DNA of 64,000 bases from Salinimicrobium tongyeongense (lineage in GTDB: Bacteria > Bacteroidota > Bacteroidia > Flavobacteriales > Flavobacteriaceae). The stretch covers positions 3,224,001-3,288,000 of the forward strand of contig NZ_CP069620.1 in NCBI RefSeq assembly GCF_026109735.1, written 5' to 3'. Positions 1 through 8,133 of the stretch are shown here, one piece after another. The notes under the pieces are model-generated. The model made no database searches and was not told the DNA's origin. It saw only the letters and a program-made list of their open reading frames with translations. Within the stretch, counting starts at the first letter, position 1, and each line of letters starts with the position of its first letter. A program made the translations under genes and the position numbers.

Positions 1-817
1 CATAATTATAATATTGTATGTATTCTGTTATATCGCGTTTTAATTGCTCGACAGAGGTGTATTGGTTTAGATAATACAGCTCAGATTTTAATGTTCCAAA
101 GAAGTTTTCTGCTATAGCGTTGTCTAAGCAGTTTCCTTTTCTGGACATACTTTGTGTGATGTTCTTTTCCTTTAGGGTATTTTGGTATTGCTTCATTTGA
201 TACTGCCAACCTTGATCAGAATGAAGGATAAGCCCTGGTTTCTTCTGTTTGCTGCACTTATTAATCATATCCATTACCTGTTTAAAATTAGGTTTTTCGG
301 AGATTGTAAAACTCAGCACTTCTCCATTAAAGAGATCTATAACAGGCGATAAATAGAGCTTTTTGTCCTTGACTTTAAACTCTGTGACGTCAGTTGCCCA
401 CTTCAAATTAGGCCTATCAGCTTTAAAATTTTGCTTTAGTAAATTAGCCGCTATTTTCCCCTCGGAGCCTCTATAGGATGAGTATTTTTTGACCCTTATC
501 AGGCTACTTATCCCGAGCTCCTGCATAAGCCTAAAGACAGTCTTATGATTAATTACATAGCCTTTCCTCCTGAGATCCAAGTTGATTCTCCTATACCCGT
601 AACGACCTTTGTGGAAGTCATAAACAGATTTAATCTCCTCACGTAATGTTTCGTATTTATCATTCTTACCGGCTTTTAAATGATAATAGAAAGTGCTTCG
701 TGCCATCCCTGCATGCTTTAGTAGCTTTTCTAATGCATGCTCTTGCCTTAATTCCTGGATGATTTGCGTTTTTCTTCTTTCTCTTTTTCTGATTGAACTA
801 AGGCATGAAGCTTTTTT
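1..817 (-). CDS. IS3-family transposase OrfB (DDE integrase core), partial
   Basis: Catalytic part of the transposase, read in the -1 frame relative to orfA and incomplete at the window edge. The translation contains an HTH_21-like segment (GRYGYRRI) and then the rve core with TDVTEF (first Asp, codon near 391), HSDQGW (second Asp, codon near 217) and NAIAENFF (Glu, codon near 109). The second Asp and the Glu are separated by 35 residues, the DD35E spacing of the IS3 family. No stop interrupts the frame from the frameshift site to base 1. It is expected to be made mainly as an OrfAB fusion through the slippery site at 811-817; the start given is the slip point, not an initiation codon. Confidence 0.93.
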
Positions 818-1266
818 AGGTAAGCATTTTCTGCTTTAAGATCAGCTAACTCATCCAAGAGTTGCTCCTCTCTGGTCATAGGTTTTTTGGGCTTTCTAGG
901 CATAGATTTAATTCTTCCTCTATTTTCTATTGATAAACCTTCCCGCCCTTTCTCATTATAAACCTTTACCCATTTCACTAAAGTTTCCGAAGAAGGAATC
1001 TTAAAGAGCACACAAGTCTGCTGAAAAGATAAAGAATTCTCTTTCATCTTTTGTATCACCTTTACCTTAAATTTTGGAGAATATTTGTTTCTAATTGGCT
1101 TCAGTCCTTTTGACCCATGAGCTCTGTAAAAGGAAACCCATCTTCGAACCATTGATTCACCCAGGTTGTACTTCAAGCTAACAGCATAGGCTGATAAACC
1201 TTCATTTACCACTTCTTTGACTACCGCCTTTTTAAAGTTGTAATCGTGTTTGATTTTTCTACTCAT
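748..1266 (-). CDS. IS3-family transposase OrfA (helix-turn-helix protein)
   Basis: 172-residue DNA-binding subunit that recognises the IS ends. Two helix-turn-helix units are visible, around residues 15-45 (ending in the MVRRWVSFYRAHG segment) and 65-100 (SSETLVKWVKVYNEKG). A basic linker and a leucine/lysine-rich C-terminal coiled region follow (about 130-165). This is the two-HTH OrfA arrangement of the IS150 subgroup. The ATG lies 39 bases inside the IS tip. The 3' end overlaps OrfB, and the slippery heptamer falls at codons 150-152. Confidence 0.93.
   Translation of the reverse strand: MSRKIKHDYNFKKAVVKEVVNEGLSAYAVSLKYNLGESMVRRWVSFYRAHGSKGLKPIRNKYSPKFKVKVIQKMKENSLSFQQTCVLFKIPSSETLVKWVKVYNEKGREGLSIENRGRIKSMPRKPKKPMTREEQLLDELADLKAENAYLKKLHALVQSEKEKEEKRKSSRN
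811..817 (-). promoter_or_regulatory. Programmed -1 ribosomal frameshift site A AAA AAG (orfA to orfB)
   Basis: On the minus strand the heptamer AAAAAAG sits in the orfA frame as ctA AAA AAG, the canonical X XXY YYZ phase. After a -1 slip the frame stays open straight into the OrfB catalytic domain. A AAA AAG is the well-known slip site of IS150/IS911-type elements. No stimulatory pseudoknot was modelled. Confidence 0.85.
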
Positions 1267-1271
1267 AAAAA

Positions 1272-1305
1272 TGCCCCCAATAAAGTGTCTAACTTTTTGG
1301 GGGCA
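1272..1305. repeat. IS tip with internal short inverted repeat
   Basis: The IS end contains TGCCCCC at 1272-1278 and its exact complement GGGGGCA at 1299-1305, separated by 20 bases that include GTGTCTAAC. The outer copy is the element tip. The inner copy lies just before the orfA start and could serve as a transposase or promoter-control site. The partner terminal repeat is outside the window. Confidence 0.7.
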
Positions 1306-1308
1306 CTC

Positions 1309-1330
1309 TATTAGGGCAGCCTCTTTTTTT
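1309..1330 (-). terminator. Half of a terminator hairpin, probably split by the IS
   Basis: Just outside the IS tip, 1309-1330 reads TATTAGGGCAGCCTC followed by seven T. This looks like the descending arm plus T-tract of an intrinsic terminator; compare the complete hairpin at 4701-4741, whose right arm is TTTTAGGGCAGC plus T-tract. No matching left arm lies inside the IS end. The simplest reading is that the IS inserted in or near the loop and the other arm lies beyond the left window edge. Confidence 0.5.
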
Positions 1331-1347
1331 GGTTTCTATTTTTAAGA

Positions 1348-1689
1348 TTAAAGATCTTCAGGATCCTCGTCTTCTTCAGCGTCATCCATATCGTCCATGT
1401 CTTCCTCTACATCTTCATTTTTCTCCGGAAGGTCTACAATAGGCTCATTGAAGTCGGAATCATCATAATCTTCTTCATCATAATTTGCCATTGTATTTTC
1501 AAGACGGGTGCTCACCTTAACAAGGTAGATACTGTCTTCGGTTCTTACCTCTACAGCTTCAACCGTTTCGTTTTTTGCATTTTTAAAAGAGATGATTTGA
1601 TCATCATCATATCCGTCAGGATATTTTTCAACAAGTAGCCCCAAAATCTCGGGGGTAAGCTTTTTGTAATCAACAATGATTCTTTTCAT
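1348..1689 (-). CDS. Conserved acidic hypothetical protein
   Basis: 113 residues. The first 75 form a compact mixed alpha/beta segment (MKRIIVDYKKLTPEILGLL...). The tail is extremely acidic, mostly D and E from about residue 70 to the end. Acidic tails of this kind are common in Flavobacteriia small proteins and may bind a basic partner. No catalytic motif is visible. It lies 89 bases downstream of aroB on the same strand, so it may be cotranscribed with it. I recall homologues carrying an unsupported 'DNA primase' label, but nothing here supports that function. Confidence 0.75.
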   Translation of the reverse strand: MKRIIVDYKKLTPEILGLLVEKYPDGYDDDQIISFKNAKNETVEAVEVRTEDSIYLVKVSTRLENTMANYDEEDYDDSDFNEPIVDLPEKNEDVEEDMDDMDDAEEDEDPEDL

Positions 1690-1778
1690 AAGTAAGTTTT
1701 AAGGCCTCCTTCTAAGCGAAAATAAGGATTCATTATTCCGCCACCGTTAAAATAAATAAAAAATTTACACTATGTTTT

Positions 1779-2867
1779 TTAGTCTGCGTCTACATCTTCT
1801 TGAGGTGCAAGGTAATACCTGAAAGCCTCAAGAAGGAATGTATTTGGTACTTCACGATCAATGACCGGTTCTCCAATTTGTCGCAAAAGAACAAAATTTA
1901 TTTTTCCCCCCTCATTTTTTTTATCAAATTTCAGCAGGTCGATGATCTTTTTTTGATCTTCCTCCGTAAAATCGGTTTTTCCGTATATTGAGGTGATAAT
2001 ACGATTGATATCATCCCTTTTCTCCTTCGGAAACCCTTCCAGTTCTGTTGATAAGTATGCTGCAAGTACCATTCCTGCCGCAACGGCTTCTCCATGCAGC
2101 AGTTTTTGCTTTTCAGGATTTTCCAAGAAATAAGATTCTATCCCGTGCCCCAGCGTATGGCCAAAATTCAGGCTCTTCCGCAGGCCTTTTTCATAAGGAT
2201 CCTGTGCAACTACGTTTTCTTTGATCTCAATAGATTCGCTGATAAGATCTTCTAGATCGGTAAGATCAAGATCTTTCAAAGATTTTAGCCTGTTCCAGTA
2301 ATCTTCATCTGCAATTAATCCGTGCTTCAGCATTTCTGCGAGTCCGCTGCGCATTTCGCTTGGGGGCAGACTTGCTAAAAAAGATATGTCTACAACCACC
2401 ATTTCAGGTTTTTTAATGATGCCCACCTGGTTCTTCAATGCCCCAAGGTTCACCCCGTTTTTTCCTCCCAGCGCGGCATCAACCATAGAGAGCAGGGTAG
2501 TAGGAAAGTGAACACAGGCGATACCTCTTTTAAACGCTGCCGCCACAAATCCGCCCAGATCGGTCACTACGCCGCCGCCAAGGTTCACCAACAGGCTCCT
2601 GCGGTCGCCTCCCAATTCAGATAAAGCCTCCCACAGGGAATTACAGGTCTCTATCGTCTTGTGTTCTTCGCCAGCTTCAATCTCCAAAACTTCAATTTCA
2701 ACATTGGTTTCCAGCTTTTGAAGAAACGAAGAAAGGCAGTGAACATGGGTGTTGGAGTCTACTAGAACAAAGATCTTGGTAAAGTTTTCCTGCCTTAAAA
2801 ATTCATGGAAGTGGTCATAACCTTTTTGGTTAAAAAGTACGGGAGATTCTGTAGAGGTTTTAGTCAT
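1779..2867 (-). CDS. aroB: 3-dehydroquinate synthase
   Basis: Converts DAHP to 3-dehydroquinate in the shikimate pathway; cytosolic, NAD- and metal-dependent. The NAD-binding stretch GGGVVTDLGGFVAA is visible, as are the downstream FPTTLLSMVDAALGGKNGVN segment and the zinc-ligand region with E (GLAEMLKHGLI) and two His segments (NFGHTLGHGIE, LHGEAVAAGM). The frame stays open to an ATG at 2933, but I prefer the ATG at 2867 (MTKTSTESP): it gives 362 residues, close to the usual family length, and the extra N-terminal 22 residues look like read-through of the divergent promoter region. It is divergent from proline dehydrogenase. Confidence 0.95.
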   Translation of the reverse strand: MTKTSTESPVLFNQKGYDHFHEFLRQENFTKIFVLVDSNTHVHCLSSFLQKLETNVEIEVLEIEAGEEHKTIETCNSLWEALSELGGDRRSLLVNLGGGVVTDLGGFVAAAFKRGIACVHFPTTLLSMVDAALGGKNGVNLGALKNQVGIIKKPEMVVVDISFLASLPPSEMRSGLAEMLKHGLIADEDYWNRLKSLKDLDLTDLEDLISESIEIKENVVAQDPYEKGLRKSLNFGHTLGHGIESYFLENPEKQKLLHGEAVAAGMVLAAYLSTELEGFPKEKRDDINRIITSIYGKTDFTEEDQKKIIDLLKFDKKNEGGKINFVLLRQIGEPVIDREVPNTFLLEAFRYYLAPQEDVDAD

Positions 2868-2941
2868 GGATCCTTTTGATAAATGCACGTTAAAGGCTTC
2901 GAAAATAAGGAGAAAAATCCTAACTATCTCCATCCAATAAT

Positions 2942-2949
2942 TATCTTTG
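2942..2949 (+). promoter_or_regulatory. Bacteroidetes -7 promoter element for proline dehydrogenase
   Basis: TATCTTTG matches TAnnTTTG exactly and lies 18 bases before the ATG at 2968. No clear TTG -33 element is seen, so this is a -7-only call. Confidence 0.55.
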
Positions 2950-2967
2950 TAAACCCAATTTTAAGAA

Positions 2968-4179
2968 ATGATCACACAGAAGATATTTAATGATACTGAG
3001 ACAGCTTTTAAACTTAAAACTGATTCAGAATTAAACCGGGCCATCTTTCTTTTCGAGATGATTGACCGGCCATTATTGGTCAAAACAGGTACTGCAATGA
3101 CCAACCTTGCTCTTAAAGCACATTTGCCGGTAGAGGGGCTCATCAAAAAGACCATTTTTAACCAGTTTTGTGGCGGGGTGACCGAGAAGGACTGCCTTCC
3201 CACCATAGAAAAAATGTACAGCAAAAACCTTCACAGCATTCTCGATTATTCTGTTGAAGGAAAAGAGAAAGAAAGTGAATTTGAGAAGGCTATTGAACGC
3301 AAGACCAATATTGTAAAATTTATTTCAAAACGTGACGAGCTTCCGTTTGCGGTTTTTAAACCCACGGGTATTGGCCGTTTTGAACTCTGGCAAAAAGTTT
3401 CTGCCAATGCCAACCTTTCCCTCGAAGAGGAAGAAGAGTGGCAACGAGTAAAAAACCGGGTGAACAAGATTTGCGATGAGGCGTACAAACAGGGCGTAAG
3501 ATTGCTTGCCGATGCCGAAGAAAGCTGGATGCAGGATGCTGCCGATGTGCTTATTGAAGAAATGATGTTCAAGTACAACCGAGAACGGGCAATAATCTTC
3601 AACACGCTGCAATGCTACCGCTGGGACAGGATGCAGTATCTTAAAGACCTGCACAGCCGTGCCAAAGAACAGGGCTTTATTGTGGGTGCCAAGGTTGTGC
3701 GAGGGGCATATCTTGAAAAGGAAAATGAAAGGGCTTCAAAAATGGGATATTTGTCGCCCATTTGTGAGAACAAAGAAGCAACCGATGTAAATTACAACGG
3801 CGTGCTTACTTACTGCCTGGCACATATAGAAGATATTTCGGTGTTTATCGGTACGCACAACGAAATGAGCAACTACCTGGCCCTGCAGGTTATGGAAGAT
3901 AAGGGCATTGAAAAGAATGACGACAGGGTGTGGTTTTCCCAGCTCTTCGGAATGAGCGAGCACATTAGCTATAATCTTGCTGAAGCCGGTTATAATGTGG
4001 CCAAGCTCGTGCCCTTTGGCCCGGTAAAGGAAGTTGTGCCTTATCTTATTAGAAGGGCCGAAGAAAATACCTCTGTAAAAGGGCAAACCGGAAGGGAATT
4101 AGGGCTGCTTTACGAAGAAAGAAAAAGAAGGGCAGGAGAGATCACCAAGAGTAACAGGGAGAGTGAACTGGCTGGCTAG
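2968..4179 (+). CDS. Proline dehydrogenase (FAD-dependent)
   Basis: 403-residue monofunctional PRODH that oxidises proline to pyrroline-5-carboxylate, passing electrons to the quinone pool. The FAD-binding TIM-barrel signatures are clear: KVVRGAYLEKE (about residue 232), FIGTHNEMS, and the C-terminal substrate-binding block VPYLIRRAEENTS (about residue 360), corresponding to the YxxRRxxE-N motif. No P5C dehydrogenase domain is fused. A Bacteroidetes -7 box precedes it. Its 3' end overlaps the start of the next frame by 17 bases, suggesting translational coupling to the acyltransferase-like gene. Confidence 0.93.
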   Translation: MITQKIFNDTETAFKLKTDSELNRAIFLFEMIDRPLLVKTGTAMTNLALKAHLPVEGLIKKTIFNQFCGGVTEKDCLPTIEKMYSKNLHSILDYSVEGKEKESEFEKAIERKTNIVKFISKRDELPFAVFKPTGIGRFELWQKVSANANLSLEEEEEWQRVKNRVNKICDEAYKQGVRLLADAEESWMQDAADVLIEEMMFKYNRERAIIFNTLQCYRWDRMQYLKDLHSRAKEQGFIVGAKVVRGAYLEKENERASKMGYLSPICENKEATDVNYNGVLTYCLAHIEDISVFIGTHNEMSNYLALQVMEDKGIEKNDDRVWFSQLFGMSEHISYNLAEAGYNVAKLVPFGPVKEVVPYLIRRAEENTSVKGQTGRELGLLYEERKRRAGEITKSNRESELAG

Positions 4180-4701
4180 ATTCATCTATTTCAGGATAAT
4201 GGGCTGGAAATTCTACGGAAGCTGGCCCCCCGCACTAAAAAAAGCAGTTGTGATCGTAGTGCCGCATACCAGCTGGCACGATTTCTACCTGGGGCTTTTA
4301 GTGCGCAGGATTCTTGGGGTAGATATAAAATATGTCGCTAAAAAGGAACTTTTCAAACCTCCTTTTGGGTGGTACTTTAAGTGGATGGGCGGTACGGCTT
4401 TAGACCGAACTCCCGGCCAGAAAAAGTAGAAGCCATTGCAGGCCTCTTTAAGGAGAGAGAAGAATTTAGACTGGCCATTGCGCCCGAAGGTACCCGAAAA
4501 AAAGTAGGGGAGTGGAAAACCGGATTTTATTATATCGCAAAAAAAGCGGAAGTACCCATCGTAATGGTGGCTTTCGACTTTGGAAGTAAAAGCGTCAAGG
4601 TTTCCGAACCTCTGTTCCCTTCAGATGATAAGGATCGGGATTTTCTCAAGATCAAAGATTTCTACAAAGAAGTGACGGGAAAAGTTGCCCGTTACACCTA
4701 A
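4163..4701 (+). pseudogene. PlsC-like 1-acyl-glycerol-phosphate acyltransferase, frameshifted
   Basis: The family acylates lysophosphatidic acid or a related acceptor at the membrane. Two overlapping frames make one protein. The first (GTG 4163 to stop 4429) carries the HX4D block as PHTSWHDF. The second (in frame with 4381-4701) continues with VEAIAGLF and the APEGTRKK block. The break is at the A-run 4421-4425: one extra A would give an uninterrupted protein of about 179 residues, normal for this short family. The lesion is either a real single-base deletion or an assembly indel. An internal ATG at 4199 is an alternative start, but the upstream residues (LARFIYFRI) resemble family N-termini. 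Confidence 0.85.
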
Positions 4702-4741
4702 AAAAAGCTGCCCTAAAAAAATCTTTTAGGGCAGCTTTTTT
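4701..4741. terminator. Bidirectional intrinsic terminator
   Basis: A perfect 18-base-pair stem: arms 4701-4718 (AAAAAAGCTGCCCTAAAA) and 4724-4741, with a 5-base loop. A-run and T-run on the two sides let it work in both directions, between convergent genes ending at 4701 and 4766. Confidence 0.95.
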
Positions 4742-4765
4742 TATAACAATCCTGGTTATTTAAAG

Positions 4766-5938
4766 TTAATATCTGTAAACGGCGTTTAGCTTGGAATCTT
4801 TGTTTGGCATAAACTCTCTTTCAATAAGATAAGCCTTTCCGTTTTGCTGAATCACTTTTACAGCGGCCAGGTTCATCAGGGAAATACTGCCGTTCCTTTT
4901 TTCGTCATGCACATCTACCGAAGCCATTTTTTCATTGTAATCTCCCCAGATGTCTTCGCGGTTTTGCAGGAAAAGCGTATCAACCTTCCCTTCAAAAATA
5001 GCAGGGATGATCTCCGAAACCTGTGTGGAAGTTCGGGAAGGATTCAAATCATTGAACTGCTTCATTTTCTCGTCTTTTTCTTTTCTAAAGTGTGGCTCAA
5101 GGGTTTCAAGGGCCGCGGCATGTAGCCCGAAAATACTGTCATGGTCGGCTTCAGGGTTTCCCGGCACCGGTTTTGGGTACAGGTTCTTGTAGCGGCTGGC
5201 TTCCTGGTAAATTGGGAAGTGTGAATCCTGGCATGCCACTATAAGGGGTACGTTATCGTTGTGCAGAATTTCATAGATCCCTTTGTCCACCGCGCGAAAG
5301 AAGCGTAGAATCTCGTTTTTGCGATCGCGGGTCGCAGCTTCATAGCCGTGCTGGGTAGAAGTGCCCTGCGGGTTTGCCCCCACGCTGTTTCTCTGGGTTT
5401 TGTGCTTGCTGTTCTTTTCTTCATAATCGTAGCCAACCCGGTCTTCAAGCCTTTCGGGCGTGAGATCGTCAATTTTCACCTCTCCTATGGAATATTGAGT
5501 GGCTTCATACAGTTTTACCTCGTCAAGCTGTAGGTGCAGCAAATAAAATCTGCCATCTCCATTAAACATTGGCACCAGTGGTTTTAAGTAAAAATGATCG
5601 GCTACATAGGTAAAAGCCTCAAAATAAATGGGGAGAGTGTACTGCCGGGAAAAACCGTCGGCCAAAAACAGGGCCAGGCCGTCGCTTTGATGCCGCCAAA
5701 AATCACTGTCATCCATCAGGTCGTTCACCGGTTTCCCCATTTTATCTATTTTATCCTGCGGATATCCCATTGCTTTTAACTCCTCTACGGCCTTTTTCCA
5801 CTGACTTTTTAGATTGATCTTATCCTTTTCTTCCAAAACGTCTTTTCCGGCCCTCACGGTAGGGATAAAAATGGAGACGCAGGGATTGCTGTCAAATTTT
5901 GCTAAGTCCTCAAATTGTTCTTTTGTCAAAATTGGCAT
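4766..5938 (-). CDS. baeRF-type (eRF1-like) protein
   Basis: 390-residue protein with the layout of bacterial/archaeal eRF1-like (baeRF) proteins. It has an N-terminal domain with VSIFIPTVRAGKD (about residue 22), a middle domain opening with GRFYLLHLQLDEVKLYEA (about 130), and a C-terminal L7Ae/pelota-like segment with FEGKVDTLFLQN. By analogy with eRF1/Dom34 it may act on stalled or stress-modified ribosomes; this is inference, and no GGQ-like loop is obvious. The segment 183-203 is low complexity and rich in N, S, T and Q. It shares the bidirectional terminator with the upstream convergent gene and has about 160 bases of non-coding DNA behind its start. Confidence 0.7.
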   Translation of the reverse strand: MPILTKEQFEDLAKFDSNPCVSIFIPTVRAGKDVLEEKDKINLKSQWKKAVEELKAMGYPQDKIDKMGKPVNDLMDDSDFWRHQSDGLALFLADGFSRQYTLPIYFEAFTYVADHFYLKPLVPMFNGDGRFYLLHLQLDEVKLYEATQYSIGEVKIDDLTPERLEDRVGYDYEEKNSKHKTQRNSVGANPQGTSTQHGYEAATRDRKNEILRFFRAVDKGIYEILHNDNVPLIVACQDSHFPIYQEASRYKNLYPKPVPGNPEADHDSIFGLHAAALETLEPHFRKEKDEKMKQFNDLNPSRTSTQVSEIIPAIFEGKVDTLFLQNREDIWGDYNEKMASVDVHDEKRNGSISLMNLAAVKVIQQNGKAYLIEREFMPNKDSKLNAVYRY

Positions 5939-6100
5939 GATCTGTCGGTTTTTTACGGAAATAATCCTTCAAAAAAGGCATTTTTCCTCGATTCATAAAT
6001 GTGAACTTAAGATACTAAGATGCCAAAAAAGCCGTAGGGCTGCTGGTCATAATTTTTCCTTAATGAGAAGGCTTTTTGCCGTTAATTTTCTGCTAAGGAA

Positions 6101-6925
6101 TTACCACCATACCACAAAAAGCCTCTGGTAGCTGCCATTTAGCGTTTTCATCCAGAGAAGGGGAGAGAATTTTTCAGAGAGCAGCGGTGCTATTTGTACT
6201 TTGATCTCTTCAAACGAATACCAGCTGTGGTTTTGCCCCGGGAGCACCGGCCAAAACTTCTTTTTGGGGCTAAAAAAAGTATTTTGGCCATAGTCTTCAA
6301 AAGTGAATTCTGAAGCTTTTATCCAGAAACCTGCCACGCATTCAGGATTGATATTTCTTAAAGCTGAAGCCCGCATTTTCTTCGGAAGAAAAACCGAAGC
6401 CTTAAAACACATTTTTTGAACCACCCGCTGCACATCAATCCCTTTTGCCTGAAGCACATTTTGAGCAGCCTCGTGAAAGAGCAGCGGAAATTGCCTTTTT
6501 TGAAGCCTTTCCAGTTTCCGGTTCAGGTTGTCGCGTTTGTTGGGCCCAATTAAATGGTCTTTTTCCGAAATACCCGTGTCGGGATCGTAGATATAGAACT
6601 TGAAGACCAGTTCTATATGAAAAATTTCTTCTGAAGCAGTGTCTTTCAGCAAAAAATCGATTTCTCCAAGCGTTTCTTTCTCCTGAATGACCTGCTGGTT
6701 CTGTAGCAGGATTTCTTCCGAAGTAAAATGCGAAACATAACAGGCAAAAAAGTGTTCCATGCGCTTTCCCAGCACCCTTGCCCGTGGCGCAGGGATTTCA
6801 GGAAAATTTTCTTCCGAAATGGCCTTTAAGGTTCGATAGAGCGGGTAGTCAAAAATGGCATTTTCAGCAAAGATTTCGGAAGTGCTTAAAAAGCCTTTAA
6901 ATTGATCGGCTAGGGTAAATTCCAT
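6101..6925 (-). CDS. DUF1853 family protein (PD-(D/E)XK-like fold)
   Basis: 274 residues. The core GEIDFLLKD ... FHIELVFKF (about residues 88-110) matches the D-x(n)-E-x-K pattern of the restriction-endonuclease-like fold found in DUF1853. The spacing suggests a nuclease-type active site (E/D, E, K), but no substrate is known. The C-terminus ends in a tryptophan-rich segment. It starts one base from the stop of the AI-2E-type permease gene, so the two are probably one transcript. A recurring dyad (6850-6866) lies inside the coding region. Confidence 0.75.
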   Translation of the reverse strand: MEFTLADQFKGFLSTSEIFAENAIFDYPLYRTLKAISEENFPEIPAPRARVLGKRMEHFFACYVSHFTSEEILLQNQQVIQEKETLGEIDFLLKDTASEEIFHIELVFKFYIYDPDTGISEKDHLIGPNKRDNLNRKLERLQKRQFPLLFHEAAQNVLQAKGIDVQRVVQKMCFKASVFLPKKMRASALRNINPECVAGFWIKASEFTFEDYGQNTFFSPKKKFWPVLPGQNHSWYSFEEIKVQIAPLLSEKFSPLLWMKTLNGSYQRLFVVWW

Positions 6926-8011
6926 TTATTCCTTTTCATCATCATCGTCCTTGCTTAGCAGGAACCCGAAGGGTTTTAGTGGTGAAATATTGCTGAAGAC
7001 CACGTTGATAATGGCCAGGATGGGGATAGACAGCACCATGCCTGCAATGCCCCACACCATGCCCCCAATAATGACCGCCAAAATGACGAAAAATGGGTGC
7101 AAATCTACCTGGTCTCCCACTATATAAGGCTCCAAAATATAACTTTCTACAAATTGTGCCACCCCAAAGGTGATGATAATGCCCACCAGTACGCCGGTTT
7201 CCCCCGATACCAGGTACCCGAAGATCATTGCCAGCCCAAAGCCTACAATATTACCAATGTAGGGCAGGAGGCTTAACACGGCGGCCAGTATACTTATTAA
7301 AATAAAATTATTCACACCCGAGATGCCCAGGCCAACGGCATACAGAACTGCCAGGAACCCGATGAGGATCAGCTTTCCCACCAGGTACCTGCGCGTGACC
7401 TCAGCCGATTTTTCGATAACTTTTTTTACTTCATGCCGCCGGGAATCGGGGAAAAGCAACAACAAAAAGTTTTTAAACCTGTGCCTGTAGTTGAGCAGGA
7501 AAAAGATGTAAATAAAGGTAATAAGGTAGTCGCCAAAAAAGCTGATGGCGCTGTTGAGAAAAGAAGCTGCTTTTTGACCGGCATTGGAGTCTGAACTCAT
7601 AAAAGGAAGGCTGCCGCCATCTTCTGAACTTTCGAGATCCTGCTCCTCCAGCGGCGTGTGCTCAAACAGGAAAGCCTTTACCTGCGCAATTTTGGGTGCC
7701 ATGGTTTCCCTGATCTTGGGCCAGTCATCAACCACGGTTTTTACCTGCATAGAAATGATCGCAAAAAAGCCAACCGAAGCCAGGAAAATGATAAAAGTAT
7801 TCACCAGCGAGGAGGCCATTCTATTCATAAACGAATTTTCCATTTTTCGGCAGAGTGGGATCATGAGTAAAGAAAGCACTACCGCAGTGGTCAATGGAAT
7901 AAAGAAACCGCTTGCCTCTGCAAGGCCCTGAAACAGAAAATACAATCCCAGTATAGTTAGCGTTACATAAAGAAGTATTTGTTTCCCTTTTGAGTTGATC
8001 GTTTTTTCCAT
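6926..8011 (-). CDS. AI-2E family (PerM-like) integral membrane transporter
   Basis: 361 residues with about seven or eight hydrophobic segments. The soluble insert of this family (about residues 90-150) is followed by YLITFIYIFFLLNYRHRF and the C-terminal block with LLPYIGNIVGFGLAM and VGDQVDLHPFFVILAVIIGG, typical of TqsA/PerM/YdiK proteins. The family's substrates vary (AI-2, Na+/H+ exchange in some), so no specific substrate is proposed. It sits directly upstream of the DUF1853 gene. Confidence 0.88.
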   Translation of the reverse strand: MEKTINSKGKQILLYVTLTILGLYFLFQGLAEASGFFIPLTTAVVLSLLMIPLCRKMENSFMNRMASSLVNTFIIFLASVGFFAIISMQVKTVVDDWPKIRETMAPKIAQVKAFLFEHTPLEEQDLESSEDGGSLPFMSSDSNAGQKAASFLNSAISFFGDYLITFIYIFFLLNYRHRFKNFLLLLFPDSRRHEVKKVIEKSAEVTRRYLVGKLILIGFLAVLYAVGLGISGVNNFILISILAAVLSLLPYIGNIVGFGLAMIFGYLVSGETGVLVGIIITFGVAQFVESYILEPYIVGDQVDLHPFFVILAVIIGGMVWGIAGMVLSIPILAIINVVFSNISPLKPFGFLLSKDDDDEKE

Positions 8012-8079
8012 GAAAGTGAAGATACAAAACCTGCAGCCATTCTGTTCTAACTAAAAGTTAAAGACTTGGTACAAAGCTC

Positions 8080-8113
8080 TTGTTCATGGGGTCCAAAACC
8101 AGTTTTATCTTTA
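8080..8113 (+). promoter_or_regulatory. Promoter of the TruA-like gene
   Basis: TATCTTTA at 8106-8113 (TAnnTTTG with one change), with TTG at 8080-8082, 23 bases upstream. It places transcription start near 8120 and so favours the GTG at 8134 as start codon over the longer open frame beginning at 8080. Confidence 0.45.
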
Positions 8114-8133
8114 AATTCGTACAAATTGTAATT

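Larger units (their letters stand above)
1..1305 (-). mobile_element. IS3-family insertion sequence (IS150 subgroup), cut by left window edge
   Basis: The element reads on the minus strand: orfA (748-1266) followed by a -1 frame orfB that runs off the window at base 1. The outer end is at 1305, where the minus strand begins TGCCCCCAAAAAG, ending in the 5'-TG expected of IS3-family tips. OrfA has an N-terminal helix-turn-helix and a C-terminal coiled segment; OrfB has an rve/DDE core. The other end lies outside the window, so the direct repeat cannot be confirmed. The frames visible are intact, so the copy may be active. Confidence 0.93.

Noticed and set aside
4421-4429. Programmed -1 frameshift in the acyltransferase
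   Set aside because: The heptamer is G AAA AAG, not X XXY YYZ, and family members are encoded in one frame; a base deletion is simpler.
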